Position numbers and translations under genes: made by a program. From an uncultured Eubacteriales bacterium (GTDB lineage Bacteria; Bacillota; Clostridia; Lachnospirales; Lachnospiraceae), in NCBI GenBank assembly GCA_900545455.1, contig UQZF01000182.1, positions 1-5,459 of the forward strand: a DNA stretch of 5,459 bases. The letters run 5' to 3'. This document shows positions 1 to 4,875 of the stretch, piece after piece. Below the pieces are notes generated by a model, which saw only the letters and a list, made by a program, of their open reading frames with translations, did no database searches and was not told where the DNA came from. Position 1 is the first letter of the stretch. Every line of letters starts with the position of its first letter.

Positions 1-1
1 G

Positions 2-67
2 AAGAAGCTTTCTAAAGAGTACATGATTCTTAAAATGATTTCTGAAAAACAAATATTTCAAAGTTAG
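2..67 (+). CDS. possible 3' end of an upstream gene, or a short leader peptide
   Basis: One frame is open from the window edge to a TAG at 65-67. It would encode 21 residues ending in SEKQIFQS. The same frame contains an ATG at 23-25, which would give a free 14-residue peptide (MILKMISEKQIFQS), but only a weak AAAGAG lies upstream of it. Twenty-one open codons at the edge of AT-rich DNA are weak evidence for a gene. The stop codon falls inside the left arm of the perfect 12-bp inverted repeat, so the structure begins just where translation would end. No function can be assigned. Confidence 0.25.
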   Translation, partial: KKLSKEYMILKMISEKQIFQS

Positions 68-118
68 TCTCAACGAAGTCTCATTTTTGAAATCATTTGT
101 TGAGACTAACATGAGACT
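33..118. repeat. interlocked inverted repeats upstream of the orphan gene
   Basis: GTTAGTCTCAAC (63-74) and GTTGAGACTAAC (99-110) are a perfect 12-bp inverted repeat with a 24-base loop. AGTCTCAT (77-84) is the exact reverse complement of ATGAGACT (111-118). CAAATATTTCAAA (50-62) is the reverse complement of 86-99 except for one extra base. AAATGATTTC (33-42) is the exact reverse complement of 89-98. The main arms therefore run X-Y-Z-X'-Y'-Z', so the stems cross and cannot all form as simple nested hairpins. The heptamer AGTCTCA occurs at 66-72 and 77-83, and its complement TGAGACT at 102-108 and 112-118, with 11- and 10-base spacing. A regulator operator, an attenuator or a mobile-element scar are all possible. 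No T-run follows the 12-bp hairpin, so it is not a standard terminator on the + strand. Confidence 0.8.
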
Positions 119-125
119 GAGGGGG
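119..125 (+). promoter_or_regulatory. ribosome binding site of the 107-codon gene
   Basis: GAGGGGG lies 7 bases before the ATG at 133. It abuts the last inverted-repeat arm (111-118), so pairing of that arm with 77-84 would place the site at the foot of a stem. A regulatory role is inference only. Confidence 0.6.
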
Positions 126-132
126 CAAAATC

Positions 133-456
133 ATGGACATAAGCAAAAAGGATTGGGAACTATTTGGAGAAAGATTATCAAACTGGCAGGAAAATTATAT
201 GGATAGTCTTGTTAAAGAGTATGCGAACTTTCTGAATGATGATAAAAAGCCTGCATCAGAGAAATTCCGGGAATTGGAAAAGCGGATAAAAGAAGATAAG
301 CGTCATCCTGGAGTTATCATGGAGATGAGTAAATCAGAGGTAATATGGGATATCGCTCGTCTTATAAGATTGAATGTAATTACATATGATGATTTATCAG
401 ACTTTAGTGACGAATTACAGCTGGAAGTAAAAAGAATACTTGAAATGAGTAGCTGA
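133..456 (+). CDS. small orphan protein of unknown function (107 aa)
   Basis: The product is a hydrophilic, strongly charged protein without a signal peptide or membrane segment, so it is probably cytoplasmic. It opens with DWELF (residues 7-11) and a WQENYM segment. A Lys/Glu-rich stretch at about 37-58 (EKFRELEKRIKEDKRHPGV) follows, and the C-terminal third has alternating acidic and hydrophobic residues (DDLSDFSDELQLEVKRIL) that look helical. From memory it resembles a family of about 105-residue proteins that is common in clostridia and is sometimes labelled 'multidrug transporter'; nothing in this sequence supports transport, and no function is known to me. The start is supported by GAGGGGG 7 bases upstream. 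The gene sits alone in DNA much poorer in G+C than the genes to its right, with complex inverted repeats before it. This fits a recently acquired or accessory gene, but composition alone does not prove it. Confidence 0.8.
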   Translation: MDISKKDWELFGERLSNWQENYMDSLVKEYANFLNDDKKPASEKFRELEKRIKEDKRHPGVIMEMSKSEVIWDIARLIRLNVITYDDLSDFSDELQLEVKRILEMSS

Positions 457-494
457 TACAGTCGGAGAAAGTACAGAAAATGATTAATGGGTAT

Positions 495-500
495 TATAAT
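495..500 (+). promoter_or_regulatory. candidate -10 box for the Ham1-like gene
   Basis: A perfect TATAAT lies in a very AT-rich gap. The base run at the expected -35 position (472-477, TACAGA) matches TTGACA at only three of six positions, and there is no extended -10 TG. A start of transcription near 507 would leave the ribosome site at 521-526 in the leader, which fits translation from 536 but not from the ATG at 515. In such AT-rich DNA a chance TATAAT is quite likely. Confidence 0.35.
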
Positions 501-520
501 ATAAACATAGTAGTATGGAA

Positions 521-526
521 AAGGAA
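521..526 (+). promoter_or_regulatory. ribosome binding site that favours the start at 536
   Basis: AAGGAA lies 9 bases before the ATG at 536. The alternative in-frame ATG at 515 has no purine-rich site upstream (only the AT-rich run containing the TATAAT), and it would add seven residues (MEKETKK) ahead of the conserved first beta strand. Confidence 0.6.
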
Positions 527-535
527 ACGAAAAAA

Positions 536-1156
536 ATGAAATTACTCTTCGGCACAGGTAATCAGGCAAAATTGTCTGTAATGAGAAGCCGGCTTGAAAC
601 AATAGGGATAGAACTGATTGGTTTAAATGATTTGAGAGCGGAGGGAAAGGATATTCCCGAGGTTATTGAGAGCGGAAGTACGCCGCTTGAGAATGCGAGA
701 CTGAAGGCAGAGGCGTATTACAAGGCTTTCGGGATGCCCGTATTTTCGTGCGATTCGGGACTGTATTTTGACAATGTTCCCGACGAAATCCAGCCGGGAG
801 TCCATGTACGCAATGTAAACGGCAGATGCTTGTCCGACGAGGAGATGGTGGAATATTACTCGGGGCTTGCAAGGCGGTACGGAGACCTTATTGCGAGCTA
901 CAAAAACGCGATATGCTTTATAATCGATGAGAACCATATTTATGAGTCAATGGATGACTTAATGGCAAGTGAAAAATTCATATTGACCGATAAGCCGCAT
1001 AGCGCAATAAGAAAAAAGGGATTTCCTTTGGACTGCATGTCCATTGATATAAAGACTCATAAATACTACTATGATTTGGCGGATGATGAGCTGGAGCAGT
1101 TTGCCGTGGAGGACGGAGTATTGCGGTTTTTTGAGAAAATTATTAAAAAGCTGTGA
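536..1156 (+). CDS. divergent Ham1/RdgB-like non-canonical purine NTP pyrophosphatase
   Basis: Family members hydrolyse ITP, XTP and their deoxy forms to the monophosphate and pyrophosphate, keeping damaged purines out of DNA and RNA in the cytoplasm. The 206-residue product starts MKLLFGTGNQAKL, which carries the family's (S/T)xNxxK nucleotide-binding signature at T7-N9-K12. ENARLKAEAYYKAFGMPVF at 52-70 matches the usual ENA..KA helix. CDSGL at 72-76 corresponds to the (A)DDSGL segment, keeping the second Asp (D73) but with Cys in place of the first. PGVHVRNVNG at 87-96 matches the PG..SARYAG region, where the usual Ser-Ala-Arg is not kept. KGFPLDCMSID at 161-171 sits where GYDPxF is expected, and no C-terminal SHR motif is visible. 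Length is close to the usual ~200. The fold assignment is strong, but substrate is uncertain because several base- and phosphate-contact motifs are altered. It is followed by a Nudix enzyme, another nucleotide-cleaning family. An ATG at 515 would give 213 residues. Confidence 0.8.
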   Translation: MKLLFGTGNQAKLSVMRSRLETIGIELIGLNDLRAEGKDIPEVIESGSTPLENARLKAEAYYKAFGMPVFSCDSGLYFDNVPDEIQPGVHVRNVNGRCLSDEEMVEYYSGLARRYGDLIASYKNAICFIIDENHIYESMDDLMASEKFILTDKPHSAIRKKGFPLDCMSIDIKTHKYYYDLADDELEQFAVEDGVLRFFEKIIKKL

Positions 1157-1204
1157 TAGACATGAAATGTTGAATAATATAATGGGAGAAGTAAAAATAG
1201 ACAA

Positions 1205-2197
1205 ATGGAAGTAAAATTCTATGAGATAAAAGATATTCCCGACAGTCTGTTGAAATTTGCCGTGATTATTTCAAGGAGCGACGGAAAGTGGGTAATGTGC
1301 AAACACAGGGAGCGGGACACTTACGAAGTGCCGGGAGGACATAGGGAGGCAGGCGAGACGGCTCTTGAAGCTGCAAGTCGCGAGCTCGTAGAGGAGACGG
1401 GAGCGGTGAGCTTTAGGCTGGAGCCTGTATGTGTGTATTCGGTCATCGGAAGGACGAGAGTAAATGAGACGGGAGAGGAATCTTTCGGTCTGCTGTGCTT
1501 TGCCGATATAGCAGAGTTTTCAGGGGAGCTTAACAGCGAGATGGAGCGAATGTTGCTCATGGACGAGCTGCCTGATAATCCGCATAAGTGGACATATCCA
1601 CTCATACAGCCCAGGCTTATAGAGGAGTGGGAGAGGAGAAGAAGCACATATATGGAAAAAGTAGAATTTAAGGAATATGATAACATGACGGCGGAGGAAA
1701 TGTATTCGCTTGTAAGAAATGTCTATTCGGAGGGATGCCTTGAAAAAGCTATGGATTCCTTTGCGGATGAGGAAAAGCCGACACTGGAAGAATTTGAAGC
1801 GGTGGTTGAAAAAGAGGTGGAAAACTTCGTGGAGTTCCTGCGGGGCTTTTTTGCGGTGAAGGACAACAGGTACTATGTACTGGAGGCGGACGGTGTGCCC
1901 GTATCTGCGGCGAGATTGAGCAAAATAGAGGACTTTTATTATCTTGAGGCTTTGGAAACCGCGCCTTCGCACAGGAGAAAAGGGTATGCGTCAAGACTTT
2001 TAAAGGATATAACGGCTGCTTACGGGGAGAACGGCTCTGTTGACATTCGCGATTGCGTGATGAAGGACAACGCCCCGTCGCTCGCGACTCATAAAAAATG
2101 TGGATTTACCATTGCGCAGGAGAACGGAATCTGCTATCTTTATGACACGGTAAGTGAATACCAATACGGTATGCGTTATTATGCCGATAAGATTTAA
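1205..2197 (+). CDS. Nudix hydrolase-GNAT acetyltransferase fusion protein
   Basis: The 330-residue protein has two domains. Residues ~15-145 form a Nudix domain with a complete Nudix box, GX5EX7REUXEEXGU, at 45-67 (G45, E51, R59-E60, E63-E64, G66), the Mg-binding site that cleaves nucleoside diphosphates linked to another group. YEVPGG just before it and WTYPLIQPRLIEEW at 129-142 are typical of small bacterial members. Residues ~150-330 form a GNAT domain: the beta4-alpha3 acetyl-CoA loop is RRKGYA (257-262) inside LEALETAPSHRRKGYASRLL, and the later NAPSLATHKKCGF (289-301) is the usual motif B region. Such GNATs transfer acetyl groups to small amines or proteins; the acceptor here cannot be told. 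The start at 1205 has only a distant GGGAG (1184-1188, 16 bases away) but fits the family N-terminus. An ATG at 1652 (residue 150) begins the GNAT half with AGGAG 13 bases upstream, so a separate GNAT product is conceivable. No stop or frameshift separates the halves. Confidence 0.88.
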   Translation: MEVKFYEIKDIPDSLLKFAVIISRSDGKWVMCKHRERDTYEVPGGHREAGETALEAASRELVEETGAVSFRLEPVCVYSVIGRTRVNETGEESFGLLCFADIAEFSGELNSEMERMLLMDELPDNPHKWTYPLIQPRLIEEWERRRSTYMEKVEFKEYDNMTAEEMYSLVRNVYSEGCLEKAMDSFADEEKPTLEEFEAVVEKEVENFVEFLRGFFAVKDNRYYVLEADGVPVSAARLSKIEDFYYLEALETAPSHRRKGYASRLLKDITAAYGENGSVDIRDCVMKDNAPSLATHKKCGFTIAQENGICYLYDTVSEYQYGMRYYADKI

Positions 2198-2199
2198 AC

Positions 2200-2210
2200 G
2201 GAGAGGGAGA
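2200..2210 (+). promoter_or_regulatory. ribosome binding site that decides the GTG start at 2217
   Basis: GGAGAGGGAGA lies in the 19-base gap after the Nudix-GNAT stop, with its GGGAG part 7 bases before GTG 2217. The in-frame ATG at 2154 lies within the preceding gene and has no comparable site, so the GTG is preferred. Confidence 0.75.
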
Positions 2211-2216
2211 TATAGC

Positions 2217-2918
2217 GTGGGAAGAAGGTTAAACGATTTGCCACCGTGGGAGTGTCTGATGAAGAGGCTTGTGTTGATGCAGCTTGGGGACATCAGGGGA
2301 AAGAGGATACTCGATTTCGGAAGCGGCATGGGAGTGACGGCAGAACGGCTTGCAAGGTACAACGACGTGACCGCGGTTGAGCCCGATGAGACAAGCGTCA
2401 GGGACAGATGGGTGGACAACGATTATGTGCAGCTTGTCGGAAGCACCGACCGACTCAGTGAACTGCCGGATAAGAGCTTTGATGTGATTATATGTCACAA
2501 TGTGCTGGAGTACGCACGGGACAGGGAGGACATTGTAAGGGAGTTTGCAAGACTTCTTGATGATGATGGGATGATTTCGATTGTGAAGCATAACCGAGCG
2601 GGGAGGGTTATGCAGATGGTTGTGCTTTTGAACGATTTTGAACATGCGGACAGTCTGCTCGACGGAAACGACGGCGTGGCTTCAAAGTATGGCGCAATCC
2701 GCTATTACGAGGATTCGGACATCGAAAAATGGTGCCCTGAGCTTGAGATTACAAGGACGCTCGGTATGCGGACGTTCTGGGATATGCAGCAGAATCAGGA
2801 AATACATAAGGATGAAAACTGGCAGGAAAAAATGCTCAAGATAGAGCTGAGAGTGTCCGATATGAATGAATATAAAAATGTGGCATTCTTTCATCATTTG
2901 ACTTTAAAAAAGAGATAG
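2217..2918 (+). CDS. class I SAM-dependent methyltransferase
   Basis: The product transfers a methyl group from S-adenosylmethionine to an unidentified acceptor, presumably in the cytoplasm. Counting from the GTG, the 233-residue chain has motif I ILDFGSGMG at 31-39 (SAM-binding Gly loop), the acidic end of strand 2 at E55 (VTAVEPD, ribose contact), and motif IV FDVIICHNVLEY at 88-99. An LLDDDGMISIVKHN strand-turn-strand follows, as in Methyltransf_11-type enzymes. The N-terminus MGRRLNDLPPWECL and the C-terminal FWDMQQNQEI and NWQEKMLKIELRVSD stretches look family specific, and from memory similar proteins of this length occur in many Firmicutes. A relationship to tRNA wobble methyltransferases of the CmoM/SmtA type is possible but unproven. 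The gene lies 19 bases after the Nudix-GNAT gene and is probably cotranscribed with it. An ATG at 2154 would add 21 basic residues overlapping that gene and is unlikely. Confidence 0.85.
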   Translation: MGRRLNDLPPWECLMKRLVLMQLGDIRGKRILDFGSGMGVTAERLARYNDVTAVEPDETSVRDRWVDNDYVQLVGSTDRLSELPDKSFDVIICHNVLEYARDREDIVREFARLLDDDGMISIVKHNRAGRVMQMVVLLNDFEHADSLLDGNDGVASKYGAIRYYEDSDIEKWCPELEITRTLGMRTFWDMQQNQEIHKDENWQEKMLKIELRVSDMNEYKNVAFFHHLTLKKR

Positions 2919-2943
2919 GTTTCTTTTCTATAGTAAACATCAT

Positions 2944-2948
2944 GGAGG
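2944..2948 (+). promoter_or_regulatory. ribosome binding site that decides the start at 2957
   Basis: A perfect GGAGG lies 8 bases before ATG 2957. The other in-frame ATG at 2942 immediately precedes this site and has no ribosome site of its own, so the longer form (five more residues, MEATI) is probably not made. Confidence 0.8.
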
Positions 2949-2956
2949 CGACAATC

Positions 2957-3904
2957 ATGAAAAGTAAAACCGTCGGAGTTTTATATTATATGATATTTTT
3001 TACGGCACTGATGGCATTTAACATCTATGTGCTGCTCGATACATTTGTGATACCGCACTCGATAGAGCATGTGCAGACGGAAGGCGATTCCACGACAGAT
3101 AGACGCGAAAACCTGCAGACGGTACAGGATGGCGTGACATCAGGGGATGAGGATGCGGTAGATGGAGTGTATACCGACAACTCATATCAGGACAAAAACA
3201 TATCCGTGTACATCACGACGGAGAGGGCTTTCGATGCAGATATTTATATTGCAGATGTGAAGATTTCAGATGCCGGACTTTTAAAAACGGCACTTGCGAA
3301 GGATACATACGGAATCAACGTGACGCAGACTACTTCGGAGCAGGCAAAGGCAAAGGGCGCGATTCTGGCGGTGGATGGCGATTTTTACGGGGCACATACG
3401 AGCGGATACGTCATAAAGAATGGAGTTCTCTACAGAGATACACTGAGGGAGGAAGAATGGCGTGATGATTTGGTCATTTATGCGGATGGAAGTCTTGGAA
3501 TAATTAACGAGAAGGATGTTTCGGCACAGCAGCTTATCGATGACGGTGTTGTGCAGTCGTTTATGTTTGGACCGGCGATGGTGATGAATGGTGAAATGGT
3601 TATAGGTGAAGATTATGAGCCAAGCAAAGAAATAGCAGGTAATCCGAGAACGGCGATAGGAATTGTAGACGATCTTCATTATCTGTTTGTCGTGGCGGAT
3701 GGAAGAACCGATGAGAGCGCAGGGCTTCTGCTGTATGAGCTTGCTCAGATTATGAAGTCGCATGGATGTAAGACGGCGTATAATTTGGACGGTGGCGGTT
3801 CATCAACAATGTATTTTAACGGTCGTGTGCTCAACAATCCTACGACGGACGGGCACGACTTTAAGGAGAGGGAGGTGAGCGATATTGTCTACGTTGGTTA
3901 CTAG
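2957..3904 (+). CDS. membrane-anchored phosphodiester glycosidase family protein (NAGPA/DUF2233)
   Basis: The family includes the animal lysosomal 'uncovering enzyme', which removes GlcNAc from a phosphodiester link; bacterial members are often labelled exopolysaccharide-related. The 315-residue protein begins with a few basic residues and one hydrophobic segment at about 7-32 (VGVLYYMIFFTALMAFNIYVLL), an uncleaved anchor or signal, so the rest should be outside the cell. A linker at ~38-80 rich in Asp, Glu, Ser and Thr follows. The catalytic domain shows AVDGDFY (138-144, usually NGGFF-like), FGPAMVMNG (204-212), NPRTAIGI (229-236), ADGR (247-250), SAGL with ELAQIM, and the hallmark NLDGGGSSTM (276-285), ending in REVSDIVYV. 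Substrate is unknown; a wall or capsule glycan with a sugar-phosphate bond is a guess. It is transcribed with the next gene, whose start lies inside its last codons, so the two may act together at the membrane. Confidence 0.88.
   Translation: MKSKTVGVLYYMIFFTALMAFNIYVLLDTFVIPHSIEHVQTEGDSTTDRRENLQTVQDGVTSGDEDAVDGVYTDNSYQDKNISVYITTERAFDADIYIADVKISDAGLLKTALAKDTYGINVTQTTSEQAKAKGAILAVDGDFYGAHTSGYVIKNGVLYRDTLREEEWRDDLVIYADGSLGIINEKDVSAQQLIDDGVVQSFMFGPAMVMNGEMVIGEDYEPSKEIAGNPRTAIGIVDDLHYLFVVADGRTDESAGLLLYELAQIMKSHGCKTAYNLDGGGSSTMYFNGRVLNNPTTDGHDFKEREVSDIVYVGY
3871..3878 (+). promoter_or_regulatory. strong ribosome binding site for a TTG start
   Basis: GGAGGTGA is a near-perfect complement of the 16S rRNA tail and stands 6 bases before TTG 3885. 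It is embedded in the last codons of the glycosidase gene. Such a strong site explains how a weak TTG start could be used and suggests translational coupling. Confidence 0.8.
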
Positions 3905-4328
3905 AATCAAGGTAAAAAATGTTGTCGGATATTTTGCTGTCGCAGCTTTCTGCAGTTTGTTCACGGTAATTTATGAGAAATTCAGCTACGGTCAATATTC
4001 GTGGTATATGAGAATGAGCTTTGCATTCCCTCTTTTGGGTGGCGCGGTTATCGCGATTATCCTTTTGAATAAAAGAATATGCGTCTGGAGCCTGAGACTG
4101 TGGAACAGCGCGATAGCCGTGTCTGTCTGCGGATGCCTTGTACACGGAATCATCAGGATTTCGGGAAGAGGCAGCAATTATGATATGTACTATTGGATTG
4201 CAGGGGGAGTGCTTGCCATAGCGGCGTGCATTGTAAATATCTTGTCGTTAAAAAATAAGGACAGCGGCATGGGAAAGAAAATATACGGTAGAAAAGAAGG
4301 ATACAGCGATGGAAAAATTGATACTTGA
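3885..4328 (+). CDS. four-helix integral membrane protein of unknown function
   Basis: I do not recognise a named family. The 147-residue product has four hydrophobic segments at about 12-30, 42-62, 72-92 and 101-121, separated by short loops. Basic residues cluster at the N-terminus (RIKVKN), after helix 2 (NKR) and in the C-terminal tail (KNK, KKIYGRK), which predicts both ends inside the cell. The two outer loops, EKFSYGQYSWYMR and RISGRGSNYDMYY, are rich in aromatic and polar residues and could face the active domain of the neighbouring glycosidase. There are no obvious catalytic motifs. Translation starts at a TTG with an excellent ribosome site. The gene overlaps the glycosidase gene by 20 bases and the ProX gene by 20 bases, so it lies in a coupled trio. 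An assembly, anchoring or transport partner of the glycosidase is a plausible inference only. Confidence 0.85.
   Translation: MSTLVTRIKVKNVVGYFAVAAFCSLFTVIYEKFSYGQYSWYMRMSFAFPLLGGAVIAIILLNKRICVWSLRLWNSAIAVSVCGCLVHGIIRISGRGSNYDMYYWIAGGVLAIAACIVNILSLKNKDSGMGKKIYGRKEGYSDGKIDT
4295..4300 (+). promoter_or_regulatory. ribosome binding site of the ProX gene
   Basis: AGAAGG lies 8 bases before ATG 4309, within the end of the membrane-protein gene. It supports the overlapping start and coupled translation. Confidence 0.65.
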
Positions 4329-4854
4329 AAACGGCAGACCGACGGACTGTGCCGGGAGACTTGAAAAAGAGATAAGGGTGTATGATCTGCTCGACAGGCT
4401 GAATATCGAATATCAGCGCGTCGACCATGAGGCGGTGGACACGATGGAGGCATGCGCTGCAGTCGATGAGGTGTTAGAGCCTGCGGTGATATGCAAGAAT
4501 CTGTTTTTGACCAACTCGGCAAGGACGGAGTATTATCTGCTTATGCTCTGTGCGGAAAAGAAGTTCAAGACGGCGGAGGTATCAAAACAGATAGGTACAT
4601 CGAGATTATCCTTTGCGGATGCAGGCAAGATGCTTGAGTATCTGGACATCACACCGGGCTCGGTGAGTGTGATGGGGCTTATGAATGACCATGGACATAA
4701 AGTGAATCTGCTGGTGGATGAGGATGTGTTTAAGTCGGAGTACTTTGGATGCCATCCTTGTATCAACACGTCGAGTCTTAGATTAAGGACGAAGGATGTG
4801 TTTGAAAAGATATTGCCGGAGCTTGGTGTAGGTTATCGCTGCGTGAAAGGATGA
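4309..4854 (+). CDS. proX: prolyl-tRNA editing deacylase, ProX/YbaK family
   Basis: ProX-type enzymes act in trans on mischarged tRNA(Pro), typically hydrolysing Ala-tRNA(Pro), which protects proline codons from misreading. The 181-residue protein matches the family through its whole length. It has EIRVYDLLDRLNIEY (21-35), VDHEAVDTMEAC (38-49), CKNLFLTNS (62-70) with the conserved Lys K63 that positions the tRNA 3' end, KKFKTAEVSKQIGTSRLSFA with the Ser-Arg-Leu-Ser turn (84-103), YLDITPGSVSVMGLMND (111-127) and the GCHPC loop (147-151) followed by NTSSL. Length is usual for a free-standing editing domain. It overlaps the membrane-protein gene by 20 bases and was probably translated from the same message, although no functional link to the glycosidase is obvious. 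The symbol is also used for an unrelated glycine betaine-binding protein. The exact mischarged substrate is inferred from the family. Confidence 0.92.
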   Translation: MEKLILENGRPTDCAGRLEKEIRVYDLLDRLNIEYQRVDHEAVDTMEACAAVDEVLEPAVICKNLFLTNSARTEYYLLMLCAEKKFKTAEVSKQIGTSRLSFADAGKMLEYLDITPGSVSVMGLMNDHGHKVNLLVDEDVFKSEYFGCHPCINTSSLRLRTKDVFEKILPELGVGYRCVKG

Positions 4855-4875
4855 CACTATATGGTGCCATCCTTT
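4846..4875. terminator. hairpin spanning both convergent stop codons, possible two-way terminator
   Basis: AAAGGATG (4846-4853) pairs perfectly with CATCCTTT (4868-4875). After one A-C mismatch the stem continues with CAC (4855-4857) and GTG (4864-4866) around a six-base loop. Four T follow on the + strand (4873-4876), partly inside the stem, and a matching three-A tract lies on the other side. The T-tracts are short, so termination in either direction is likely but not certain. The hairpin contains the stop codons of both convergent genes. Confidence 0.6.

Noticed and set aside
68..105. Integron attC-like site formed by TCTCAAC and GTTGAGA
   Set aside because: Both halves miss the RYYYAAC/GTTRRRY consensus at the terminal position, the span of 38 bases is shorter than usual attC sites, and no integrase or cassette array is visible.
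63..110. Intrinsic terminator for an upstream gene
   Set aside because: The 12-bp stem has a long loop and is followed by a purine-rich stretch rather than a T-run on the + strand; on the - strand only a broken T-rich stretch follows.
1157..1183. Promoter with TAGACA (1157-1162) and TATAAT (1178-1183) before the Nudix-GNAT gene
   Set aside because: The 15-base spacer is short, and the resulting transcript would start near 1190 and exclude the only ribosome-site candidate at 1184-1188. Possible but not supported.
1520..1972. 150-codon open frame on the - strand within the Nudix-GNAT gene
   Set aside because: It lies opposite a clearly conserved gene, its product is low-complexity and His/Phe/Leu-rich with no recognisable motif, and no ribosome site was evident.
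2638..2844. 68-codon + strand frame inside the methyltransferase gene
   Set aside because: It is a shifted frame of a conserved enzyme and its basic, Ser/Arg-rich product has no recognisable feature.
2898..2934. Promoter with TTGACT (2898-2903) and TATAGT (2929-2934) before the glycosidase gene
   Set aside because: The spacer is 25 bases, too long for a sigma-70-type promoter; no better -35 is present at the right distance.
3281..3763. 160-codon open frame on the - strand within the glycosidase gene
   Set aside because: It is antisense to conserved catalytic motifs, shows no domain, and is explained by codon bias of the true gene.
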